From NCBI RefSeq assembly GCF_900142915.1, contig NZ_FRCM01000003.1, positions 680,273 to 744,272 on the forward strand: a stretch of 64,000 bases of DNA. The letters are read 5' to 3'. The notes beneath the pieces are model-generated. The model saw nothing but the letters and a program-made list of their open reading frames with translations. It was not told the origin of the DNA and searched no databases. Positions 52,391 to 60,108 of the stretch are shown here, piece by piece. Numbering within the stretch: the stretch's first letter is position 1; each line of letters begins with the position of its first letter. The DNA comes from Mucilaginibacter sp. OK098 (GTDB taxonomy: Bacteria; Bacteroidota; Bacteroidia; Sphingobacteriales; Sphingobacteriaceae). A program made the position numbers and the translations under genes.

Positions 52391-52821
52391 TGCCGGCTAT
52401 CCAATTTTTTGAAGAAGACATCACCTATAAATTAAAAAACAAAACAGCTGTAAGGCAGTGGATCACCGAAACCATACAGTCCGAAGGGTATAAGCTAAAG
52501 GAGCTTACCTATGTTTTTTGCTCAGACAGTTACCTGCTGCAAATAAACCAGCAGTACCTGGATCATGATACGTATACCGATATTATAACATTTGATAATT
52601 CAGAGATCGCTAATACCATTATTGGCGATATTTTTATTTCTATCGACCGCATCCGCGAAAACGCACTTAAATTTAGCAAGACAGAGGCTGACGAGCTGCA
52701 CCGCGTGATCATCCACGGCGCACTGCACCTGCTGGGCTACACCGATAAATCTGCCCCCGACAAGAAAAAAATGACATTAAAAGAAGATTTCTATTTGAAT
52801 AAGAGAAGCTTTATTAGCTAA
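52390..52821 (+). CDS. ybeY: Endoribonuclease YbeY (16S rRNA 3'-end maturation)
   Basis: 143 residues. HGALHLLGYTDK at 109-120 is the YbeY zinc motif: H109 and H113 are present, but the usual third His of GYDH is replaced by D119, as is common in Bacteroidota. TDIITFDN and IGDIFISIDRI are the preceding conserved strands. The enzyme processes the 3' end of 16S rRNA and takes part in ribosome quality control. Its start overlaps the previous stop by one base. Confidence 0.93.
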   Translation: MPAIQFFEEDITYKLKNKTAVRQWITETIQSEGYKLKELTYVFCSDSYLLQINQQYLDHDTYTDIITFDNSEIANTIIGDIFISIDRIRENALKFSKTEADELHRVIIHGALHLLGYTDKSAPDKKKMTLKEDFYLNKRSFIS

Positions 52822-52920
52822 TTTTACTTTGGATATACAATTTTTAAATTTGGTTGAAAGGCAACGCGTTTTTAAAAACATCCGTATATTCTTATACACT
52901 AAAACCAATTTTTTAATATC

Positions 52921-53433
52921 ATGAAAATACTTGCTTTAATTTTTGTTTTTATGTTTGTCACCGCGCCAAAATCGGTTTATGATTTTAAACTTAAATCAAT
53001 TGACGGACAAGCTTTTTCCCTGGCTAAATACAAAGGGAAAAAAGTACTGGTAGTTAACACCGCTTCAAAATGCGGCTTTACCCCACAATACAAAGAATTA
53101 CAGAAACTGGCCGATCAGTACAAAGACAAGCTGGTTGTTGTAGGTTTCCCGGCCAATAATTTTGGTCAGCAGGAACCAGGTGCAAATTCTGAGATCAAAA
53201 CATTTTGCGAAAAGAACTATGGTGTTACTTTCCCGCTCAGCGAAAAAGTTAGCGTTAAAGGTGATGACATTGATCCGCTGTTTAAGTACTTAACAGAAAC
53301 ACCAAACCCTGATTTTACAGGCGAGATCAAATGGAATTTTGAGAAATTTTTGATTGACGAGAATGGTAACCTGATCCACCGTTTCCGCTCTGCTACAACT
53401 CCGTTATCTGCTGATATTACAAAGTATTTGTAA
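52921..53433 (+). CDS. Glutathione peroxidase-family thiol peroxidase
   Basis: 170 residues. The peroxidatic Cys is C51 in NTASKCGFTPQYKEL; GFPANNFGQQEPG supplies the active-site Gln/Asn, and IKWNFEKFLID the Trp. No selenocysteine. The hydrophobic first 16 residues may be a signal peptide, placing it in the periplasm. Members usually use thioredoxin as reductant. Confidence 0.93.
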   Translation: MKILALIFVFMFVTAPKSVYDFKLKSIDGQAFSLAKYKGKKVLVVNTASKCGFTPQYKELQKLADQYKDKLVVVGFPANNFGQQEPGANSEIKTFCEKNYGVTFPLSEKVSVKGDDIDPLFKYLTETPNPDFTGEIKWNFEKFLIDENGNLIHRFRSATTPLSADITKYL

Positions 53434-53454
53434 TTAGGGGAATTGAACTTATTT

Positions 53455-53488
53455 AAAGGCTTCCGGAGTTATCCGGAAGCCTTTTTTT
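53455..53488 (+). terminator. Intrinsic terminator after peroxidase gene
   Basis: AAAGGCTTCCGG and CCGGAAGCCTTT form a perfect stem, loop AGTTAT, followed by T. Confidence 0.88.
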
Positions 53489-53599
53489 ATACCTGCCAAT
53501 AAAAAATTTATGCCTTGGTTGGTGTTATCACTACTAGTATTCGGAAGAATCAAAAGCTAAGAGAACGTTGGTTATAATTAACCACATGACAACGTCCAG

Positions 53600-53696
53600 T
53601 AGCCCCACCTAAATCCTCCCCGGTTGGGAGGACTTGAAAAAACAAACGTGGGCGAAGCTAAAGTCTCCCCTACTGGGGGAGATTTAGAGGGGGCTA
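53600..53696. repeat. Dispersed repeat family 2, palindromic copy
   Basis: The left end TAGCCCCACCTAAATCCTCC and the right end (GGGGGAGATTTAGAGGGGGC) are imperfect inverted repeats about 36 bp long. The right end recurs inverted at 59807-59860 with two differences in 44 bp. Confidence 0.65.
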
Positions 53697-53798
53697 CAAA
53701 GCCTTTGGGGAGAATCAAATTTGTGTTATCCTTACACCTCCCAGGTTCAGAATCGCACTAGCCCCGCTTTTTTATGCCTGCTGATAAACTTTAAAGAA

Positions 53799-53830
53799 TT
53801 TGATGAACTCTATTTATTTTACTACTTTAG
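53799..53830 (+). promoter_or_regulatory. Promoter of the 53870-55478 gene pair
   Basis: TTTG (53799-53802), 20 bp, then TACTTTAG (53823-53830): one mismatch to the Bacteroidota consensus. The leader would be about 35 nt. Confidence 0.6.
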
Positions 53831-53869
53831 TAATTAATTGACCACCAAACCTGTTACAAATAATTACCT

Positions 53870-54211
53870 ATGCCCTCAAGAACAATTTTTACAGACGGGA
53901 GCGCAACACCGATCACGCTTTCAGTTAACGAAGTTTGCGGACAACGTATTACGACAATTATAGATATTGACGGAGCAGAACTCCCGGCCATCCAGAGTAA
54001 TTTTAACAATCTTCAGATTGGAACCAATGCCAGCCTTGCAGGTACTACTGTAAATGTTACTACTACCGCAATGAAAGTAACACCCGCAGGCAACTCCGAG
54101 GTTGATTATACTTTGAAAGGTTCCGGGCCGGATGTACCTGATTCTGACGACCAGGACTTTGATGCGGCAGGGGATCCTATTTCGCATCTAATGACCTACA
54201 TAATGTTTTAA
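53870..54211 (+). CDS. Small protein of unknown function, pair with outer-membrane-like protein
   Basis: 113 residues with no signal peptide. Strand-rich, with alternating Thr/Val/Ile (GTTVNVTTTAMKVTPAGN) and an acidic stretch (PDVPDSDDQDFDAAGDP). No domain is recognised; the pattern is compatible with an Ig- or jelly-roll-like small domain. It has its own promoter and precedes the outer-membrane-like protein by 10 bp, so the two are cotranscribed and perhaps work together. Confidence 0.65.
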   Translation: MPSRTIFTDGSATPITLSVNEVCGQRITTIIDIDGAELPAIQSNFNNLQIGTNASLAGTTVNVTTTAMKVTPAGNSEVDYTLKGSGPDVPDSDDQDFDAAGDPISHLMTYIMF

Positions 54212-54221
54212 ATTGACTAAA

Positions 54222-55478
54222 ATGAAACTTAAACATCTACTTTTATTTCTCCTTTTAGTTGCGGGAGCAGCACCCGCTTTTGCACAACAAAAAGATACGG
54301 TGGTAAACTTCGATCAGTTGAGGGCACCGTCTTCGCCGGCATTCAACTTGCTTGGGATCTCGCCAAGTGACATTGAACGCCCAAAAAACCCTACCGACTT
54401 CGCCATCTCGGTGGCCAATGCCAGCAATAACCTTTCTACCGTGCCCAAAAGCTACGCCCTGGAAATTGCCCCTTTTTGGGTTTTTGGCGGAAAAAGCAGC
54501 TTTGAGCAATTTATTGATAATAAAAATGTGGGCAACAACATTAAACAGACATTCGTTTTTTCATTGGGCTCAACAACAGCAAAGTCTGCTAAAGATTCGT
54601 CTGAATTCAGGCAGATCGGCATTTCTGTTAAATTTTCTATCCTGAGAGGTAAGGTTGGGAAGGAATTTACTAAATGGGATTCAACCGTTACCAAAGTTCT
54701 TACCCAATACACCGAAAGCAGTAAAAAAATCAGGGATAGCTTAAGGAATGCCGACACCGCTGCCATCAATCAGTTAAGGAAACTGCGGTTACAATCTGTA
54801 ACCAGCGATCCGGACAAAGCGGCCGCCATAGCGAAAGCCATACAATCAATGGTTGATGCGCAGAACACAAAAGCACTGGCGCTGATCCATAAAAACGACA
54901 GCACAAAGAACAAGGTTTATGTTACTCAGCTAAGCCAGCTTTCAAATCAAACATCGTTCAGGCGTTACGGGTTTTCGATGGATTGGGCGGCGGGTACTGT
55001 TTTAGATTTCCCGGATAGCTCGTTTAACCATTCGTACCTTTCGAAGTTTGCTACCTGGCTTACTTTTGGCTATGAGGAGCAGAACGGGAGCAACGTTATG
55101 TTTTTAGTGCGATATGCCGCCAACTTTAACCGCTTTTACAAAAACGACCTTAACCAGGTGGTAAAAGATATTGACGTTGGCGACCTTGACCTGGGCCTGC
55201 GTCTGTATAAAGATTTTACCGATAAGCTTACCCTTTCGGCCGAGTATATTAACCGACTGCCATTTTACAGCAATGCCAACTACACAGGCAATCATGTCTC
55301 CACCCCGTCGAGGACGGATAAGTATGATTTTTCGCTGAATTATAAGGTGGGGAAGAATCAGAATTTATCATTTACCTATGGTAAAAACTTTGATAATACG
55401 GTGGTTAAAAGCGGCAACCTGATTGCAGCGGTTAATTATATGATTGGGTTGGGGTCTGCAAGGGGGTTGAGTCGTTAA
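54222..55478 (+). CDS. Exported, probably outer-membrane beta-barrel protein
   Basis: 418 residues from the ATG at 54222; a TTG start at 54213 is less likely. A signal peptide ends near PAFAQ. Beta-strand pairs with alternating aromatic residues (YALEIAPFWVFGG; RYGFSMDWAAGTVLDF; FATWLTFGYEEQNG; YDFSLNYKVGKNQNLSFTY) suggest a barrel. A helical insert around residues 160-245 contains Lys/Ala/Asp-rich repeats. No family recognised. It follows the small protein closely. Confidence 0.7.
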   Translation: MKLKHLLLFLLLVAGAAPAFAQQKDTVVNFDQLRAPSSPAFNLLGISPSDIERPKNPTDFAISVANASNNLSTVPKSYALEIAPFWVFGGKSSFEQFIDNKNVGNNIKQTFVFSLGSTTAKSAKDSSEFRQIGISVKFSILRGKVGKEFTKWDSTVTKVLTQYTESSKKIRDSLRNADTAAINQLRKLRLQSVTSDPDKAAAIAKAIQSMVDAQNTKALALIHKNDSTKNKVYVTQLSQLSNQTSFRRYGFSMDWAAGTVLDFPDSSFNHSYLSKFATWLTFGYEEQNGSNVMFLVRYAANFNRFYKNDLNQVVKDIDVGDLDLGLRLYKDFTDKLTLSAEYINRLPFYSNANYTGNHVSTPSRTDKYDFSLNYKVGKNQNLSFTYGKNFDNTVVKSGNLIAAVNYMIGLGSARGLSR

Positions 55479-55513
55479 GGGGGTTGGGAGAAGTTGTAAG
55501 GAGCAATAACCAC

Positions 55514-55990
55514 GTCATGCTGTCCGCCAACTGGTCGGATCAGCACCCCACAGGACAGGTATGCGCTATGCTTAAAATGTTTGTGGTATGTAACCGGATG
55601 CACGCAGAATCTCCCCTATGTCTTTAGGTTATCGCGGGTTACTTCGAAGCTATATTACCTCTTAGAACTTAAGCATCTTCCCGCTCATAGCCGCGGAGGC
55701 TTAGTTCTTTTTTGTCTTGATACAAAAAAGGACCAAAGACCGAGCATGGCGAGATAATGAGTGCCTTAAAAAAACAAACAACATACGAATAACATCAAGA
55801 CAGAAAAAAGCTTTCCCCCGCAGGCCAGACTCCCCGGCCCGCTTTTCTGTCGTGCCTTTGCCCGCTTTTGTTTTTGGTTCGATTAGGGGTTGGTTCTTCG
55901 ATTGGGTCCATTTGCGAATGTTGGTGATTTGAAGTGAAAGGGCATAAAAAGTATGTCATGCTGAATTTATTTCAGCACCTCACAAGACGG
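55514..55990. repeat. Intergenic repeat cluster
   Basis: This gene-free stretch (55479-56222) holds two copies of GTCATGCTG-N-CAGCACC-CACA-GAC (55514-55556 and 55955-55990). Between them is an element bounded by TGTCTTGAT (55713-55721) and ATCAAGACA (55794-55802). The last open frame across it (55717-55932) lacks protein-like composition. Confidence 0.55.
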
Positions 55991-56040
55991 GCGTTCGTCA
56001 TGCAAGCGGGGTAGGTGAAATAAATAAAGAAGAACTACCT

Positions 56041-56213
56041 TTTCCCTCTTTATGCGCAGCAAAGTGAGGGTCGGCGAGCGAAGCAATGCCGGGGTGAGTC
56101 CACGCCGCCATGCATTGGCGCCAATGCATTTGCGTTAACGCCGCGCGCATATTTCACCCACCCGGTCAACGCTGCGCTGGACCGCCCTCCCTTCTGCAAG
56201 CGGTAAGGAGGGC
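56041..56213. repeat. Dispersed repeat family 1, copy C (complete)
   Basis: Left hairpin CCCTCTTTATGCGCAGC...GAGGG, central GCATTGGCGCCAATGC palindrome, GCGCGCATATTTCACCCACC block, and right hairpin CCCTCC...GGAGGG. Compare copy D, which is inverted. Confidence 0.75.
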
Positions 56214-56287
56214 AAAAAAACCTTAAGTTAAAATTAAGGACATTGGAGCGCGTGCCACATAGGCTTTCTGCGCCTTGAACTTCGCCA

Positions 56288-56764
56288 TTATTTCCCCGCC
56301 TTTTTCTTTACAATCAAAGCATCCAGCGAAAAAACACCGCCGCCAGTGAGGATCAGTGAGATCAATCCGGCTATGTAGAGGAGGTTGATCTCGTAGCCCG
56401 GGGGACCGAACAGGGGGCCGTGCGGGGTTAAGCCGATGGTTTTTATAGCGCTGAAGCCATAATTGATCTGCACCGTGAGCATTGCCGACAGCATTACTAT
56501 TATAAGCGGGATGGCGGTGATGCTTACAAACAGGCCTAAAAACATTGCCAGTCCGCCGAGGAGTTCTGTGAGGGGGACGATCCACGAGCTGATGTGCGCA
56601 AACGGGACCCCTGTCTGCGCCAGCAATTTTTCGAATCCGGCGGTACCGCGGCTCAATTTTGCCCCTCCGTGCGCCATAAACCCAAAGCCAATTATTAAGC
56701 GCAGCAACAATGGCCCCACCTGCCGGTAATTTTTCCTGGTTATTGAAAATGTTTCAATGATCAT
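56288..56764 (-). CDS. DoxX-family membrane protein
   Basis: 158 residues with four membrane helices. LLLRLIIGFGFMAHGGAKL and the following FEKLLAQTGVPFAHISSW, then ELLGGLAMFLGLF, are the DoxX signature. DoxX-like proteins are quinone-linked or redox-stress membrane subunits. The gene is alone, and a repeat copy ends next to its 3' end. Confidence 0.92.
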   Translation of the reverse strand: MIIETFSITRKNYRQVGPLLLRLIIGFGFMAHGGAKLSRGTAGFEKLLAQTGVPFAHISSWIVPLTELLGGLAMFLGLFVSITAIPLIIVMLSAMLTVQINYGFSAIKTIGLTPHGPLFGPPGYEINLLYIAGLISLILTGGGVFSLDALIVKKKAGK

Positions 56765-57283
56765 GCGTATGAAATATATGGTTGTTGGGGGTTAGTCGGG
56801 ATTGGGGGAGGAACCTTACAGGGGTAGGGAGGAAATTGGGATGTTGTTACTGGAAATAGGCTGTTTTGGATTTATTGGGAAGAAACGGCGTTTGAGTTGC
56901 GCAAATTAATGACCCGGTTGTTATTGTATAGCAAAAGTTGCCGTGCAAGAGGCTTGGTTGCTTATCAGAAGCTTTTTTTGATTTTAAGCGCGATTCCCCG
57001 AACGCGGGTATGACCTCCGCTAAGCGCAATGGCTCCTCTTGCTTCGATGCAGAAGCATAAGCAATTTTTTTCAAAAAACACTGACACCAGTTTGTCTGTA
57101 CTTTTCACATTTTTTAGGACAGCAAATAAGACAAAAAGTGTGCTGTTAATGCAGAAACAAGCTTTTTAGCACGCGGTGGTGACCTTTCGCTGTTTCACCC
57201 TGTTCACGTTGTTCCACTGTGAACAGCAACGTAAAACTATACTATAATACAAGTATAGCTTGTTTGCATTACATCCATCCCCA
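56765..57283. other. Gene-free stretch with repeat-like sequence
   Basis: No convincing gene. The minus-strand frame at 56847-57074 has poor protein character and reads like dispersed repeat DNA. CTATACT...AGTATAG and GTTCAC...GTGAAC small inverted repeats lie at about 57200-57260, beyond the 3' end of the lipoprotein gene at 57284. Confidence 0.4.
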
Positions 57284-57691
57284 TCACTGCTTTTTAAGTT
57301 TATAAGTATACGCCACATTTAATACCGTTTTGCTAAACAACAGGCTATCGCCCTTGACGGTATAATTATAACTATTGCTCAAAGCTGCCGACGAATTAAT
57401 TGATGTATTGTCGGGGAAGGCTTCCGTATCGGTAAAATTTAAAACGCTTGTGCTTGTCTGTACGGTACCTGCCCCCACCGTAAGATAAGCAGTGCCCTGC
57501 CCCGACTGGAAATTATTGCCTGAAATAATTAATTGCACTGCGAATAATGTAGGGGGTTGCTGTATAACACTAGGGGTTGTTTCACTGAACGACCCGGTGT
57601 AGGTTCCGGTTAGTTGAGGAGCCTTTTTTTCTTTTTTGCAGGCGCTCGCCAGTATCATTACTGACAGTATTAAGATGGAGATCTTTTTCAT
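57284..57691 (-). CDS. Lipoprotein of unknown function
   Basis: 135 residues from the ATG at 57691 (MKKISILILSVMILASACKK, lipobox ASAC). A 50-residue in-frame extension to 57841 lies upstream of the signal and is rejected. The mature part is a small beta-rich domain beginning LTGTYTGSFSETTP, like a lipocalin/DUF-type single barrel. It resembles the lipoprotein at 15360 in design. Function unknown. Confidence 0.72.
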   Translation of the reverse strand: MKKISILILSVMILASACKKEKKAPQLTGTYTGSFSETTPSVIQQPPTLFAVQLIISGNNFQSGQGTAYLTVGAGTVQTSTSVLNFTDTEAFPDNTSINSSAALSNSYNYTVKGDSLLFSKTVLNVAYTYKLKKQ

Positions 57692-57951
57692 ATAATTTAG
57701 TTTTTTACCGTTACGCCGGAAATCAGCCAGGTGATACAAATAAAATGCGGATTTCAACCAATGCCCTGTTTTTTTAAACGGATGCCCGCTTTTAAAAAAG
57801 TGGGCAGTTCCGGGTAGGCAGTGGGCAGGTGAAAATGACAAAGTACAATCCCCTTCCTCCCATGGACCATCGACTTCCCACCCTCCGGCGATGAACTATG
57901 AACCATCATCCATGAACTCCCCCCCCATTAAAATAATAGTTAAAATTCCTC

Positions 57952-57982
57952 TTTTTAAAATCAAAAGAATGTTATAGCTTTA
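57952..57982 (+). promoter_or_regulatory. Candidate promoter of decarboxylase gene
   Basis: TTTT-N19-TAGCTTTA is near consensus, 35 bp before the ATG at 58017. Confidence 0.35.
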
Positions 57983-58016
57983 TGCTTAGTATTCTACTAA
58001 TTAATAACCTAATCCT

Positions 58017-59792
58017 ATGTCGAACCAAAATCTGCGGTTTCATGAGAGCCCTATTACCAAAGCCGCTTTAAATGAAAAACAGGCCCAGCCTTTTACCGTT
58101 GCCGATTACCTTTTAACCCGCTTAAAACAGCTTAATGTTACGGAAGTGTTCCAGATCCCCGGCGATTATGTGAAGCATTTTACGCAGGCGCTGGAGTATT
58201 TCGACGGAGTTACCGCCATCGGCGCCGTTAATGAGCTGGACGCTGCCTATGCCGCTGATGCCTACGGGCGTACCCGCGGACTGGGGGCCGTTTCGCTGCA
58301 ATATGGGGTGAGCACGTTCAGCGCGCTTAATGCCATTGCTGGGGCCTATGTTGAGCTGAGCCCGGTGGTGGTGATCAGCGCTTGCCCTGGTGCGGATGCG
58401 CGACAGATCGGGAGCATGTATAATGTGCTTTACCACCACTCAACCGGCAACCTGCAAGCCGACCAGGAGGTGTATTCGCACGTTACGGTTGCGGCCATAA
58501 CGCTGAGCACTTCGGTTGGCGCAGCCGAGGCGATAGATAATTTGCTGATTGCGGCCATCACCCATAAAAAACCGGTCTATATTGCCTGTTATAAAGAAGT
58601 TTGGGGCGAGCCTTGTCCCCCGCCGCCGAACGAGGTTTTAAGGCCGCGGGTTCCCAAGAGTGATCCGCTGGCGCTTCAAAACGCGGTGGCGCAGGCCTGG
58701 GCACAGCTAAGCGCTGCCAAAAAGCCAATGATATTTGCCGGTGTGGAAGTGCTGCGGCACGGCCTTTCCGGTTTGCTGCAAGAGCTGATTGATGCCAGCG
58801 GCTATTTATACACCACCACCAGCCTGGGCAAAACGGTGCTTGACGAAGGGGGCGATAAGTTTATCGGCACCTATTCAGACGCGGCATCCATAAAACATGT
58901 AAGGGACCTGGTTACCGCTTCGGATTGCTTTTTAACCCTGGGGACCATTATTACGGATGATTACCTTGTTTTTATTGAAAGCAAATATGCCGATATGGTG
59001 CTGGCCACCACCACGCAAATAAGGGCCGGCTACTTTATTTATGAAAATGTTACCATGAAGGATTTTATGGAAGCATTGCTGCTACGCTTTAAGGCTACCA
59101 AGGGCTACCCACTGGCAACAGTGGCCCCCGCGCAACCTAAATACCCGGAGCCATGGCTCTCCAACTCCGACCCGCATTGGGACGATAAGCCGGATACCAT
59201 TACCTATAACCGTTTCTTCCAGCACTCGATGAAGTTTTTAACGGATAACAACCTGCTGCAGGAGATCGTGATGACGTATGGGGTTAGCTCGTCGCTGTAT
59301 GTGGCTACCAATGCTTACGGACTGGCGCAAAACAGCTTTATCTCGTCGGCGGCGTGGCAGTGTATCGGGTTCGAGACCGGGGCGGCATCGGGCGCACAGC
59401 TGGGCAGCGGCAAACGCGCCTGGACGGTTGCCGGCGACGGCGGCTTTATGATGGTTTGCCAGTCGCTTTCAACGTTGGCTCGCAACAACCTCAATGCGGT
59501 GATCTTTGTGATCAGCAACGGCGTGTATGCCATTGAGCAGGTGTATGTGGATATGGATTCGTTTGAGCCGGGCCCAGAGCACAAGTTCGACGCTTTCGAC
59601 ATTTTGCCAAAGTGGGATTACCTGGCGCTGGCAAAAGCGTTCGGCGCCGAGGGCCATACCGTGAAAACCATAAAGGAGCTGAATGCGGTACTGGAGAAAT
59701 TAAAAACGCCATCCACCAAGCCCACGCTGGTGCAGGTGGTAATCCCGGAGAAGGATCTGCCGGGGCAGATGCGAAGGCTGGGGCTGGAGTAG
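58017..59792 (+). CDS. Thiamine-diphosphate 2-oxo-acid decarboxylase (PDC/IpdC-like)
   Basis: 591 residues. The N-terminal PYR domain has the catalytic Glu73 in NELDAAYAADAYGR and the His pair H140-H141 in NVLYHHSTG. The HH motif marks pyruvate/indolepyruvate/phenylpyruvate decarboxylases. The middle domain starts at about 215. The PP domain carries AGDGGFMMVCQSLSTL with a later ISNGVYAIEQ, the thiamine-diphosphate/Mg motif. It should convert a 2-oxo acid to an aldehyde and CO2. Substrate preference cannot be read; the flavin amine oxidase 316 bp downstream suggests an amino-acid-derived oxo acid. Confidence 0.9.
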   Translation: MSNQNLRFHESPITKAALNEKQAQPFTVADYLLTRLKQLNVTEVFQIPGDYVKHFTQALEYFDGVTAIGAVNELDAAYAADAYGRTRGLGAVSLQYGVSTFSALNAIAGAYVELSPVVVISACPGADARQIGSMYNVLYHHSTGNLQADQEVYSHVTVAAITLSTSVGAAEAIDNLLIAAITHKKPVYIACYKEVWGEPCPPPPNEVLRPRVPKSDPLALQNAVAQAWAQLSAAKKPMIFAGVEVLRHGLSGLLQELIDASGYLYTTTSLGKTVLDEGGDKFIGTYSDAASIKHVRDLVTASDCFLTLGTIITDDYLVFIESKYADMVLATTTQIRAGYFIYENVTMKDFMEALLLRFKATKGYPLATVAPAQPKYPEPWLSNSDPHWDDKPDTITYNRFFQHSMKFLTDNNLLQEIVMTYGVSSSLYVATNAYGLAQNSFISSAAWQCIGFETGAASGAQLGSGKRAWTVAGDGGFMMVCQSLSTLARNNLNAVIFVISNGVYAIEQVYVDMDSFEPGPEHKFDAFDILPKWDYLALAKAFGAEGHTVKTIKELNAVLEKLKTPSTKPTLVQVVIPEKDLPGQMRRLGLE

Positions 59793-59806
59793 GGAGCATG
59801 TATATG

Positions 59807-59860
59807 TAGCCCCCTCTAAATCTCCCCCGGTTGGGGAGACTTTAGCTTCGCGTTTGTTGA
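59807..59860. repeat. Dispersed repeat family 2, single arm
   Basis: TAGCCCCCTCTAAATCTCCC... is the inverted counterpart of 53653-53696 with two differences. The similarity continues into CGCGTTTGTTG. Confidence 0.65.
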
Positions 59861-59868
59861 AAGTTTTT

Positions 59869-60050
59869 TAGCCCTCTTTCCGCGCAGCGAAGAGAGGGCT
59901 GGTCCAGCGCAGCGTCGACCGGGTGAGTAAGATCTACGGCCGATATGAACGACAATGCATTAGCGCGAATGCATGGCGGGTTGACTCACCCCGCCGACTC
60001 CGCTAGCCAGCGGATGGGCACCCCTCTCTGCTGCGCAAAGAGGGGAAAGG
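59869..60050. repeat. Dispersed repeat family 1, copy D (complete, inverted)
   Basis: Reverse complement of copy C: it reads GACCGGGTGAGTAAGATC... then GCATTAGCGCGAATGC and GGCGGGTTGACTCACCCC. Both ends are hairpins (CCCTCTTT...AGAGAGGG; CCCCTCTC...AGAGGGG). Confidence 0.75.
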
Positions 60051-60108
60051 AAGAAATAAATAGGAGTAAAAATTAAAAGAAACTAAACATATACATAACC
60101 TAAATCCA

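Noticed and set aside
53870..55478. Relation of this pair to the 526-residue protein at 4121
   Set aside because: Both are exported and of unknown function, but I found no shared motif.
56847..57074. 75-codon minus-strand frame
   Set aside because: Lies in repeat-like intergenic DNA, has mixed composition and no domain.
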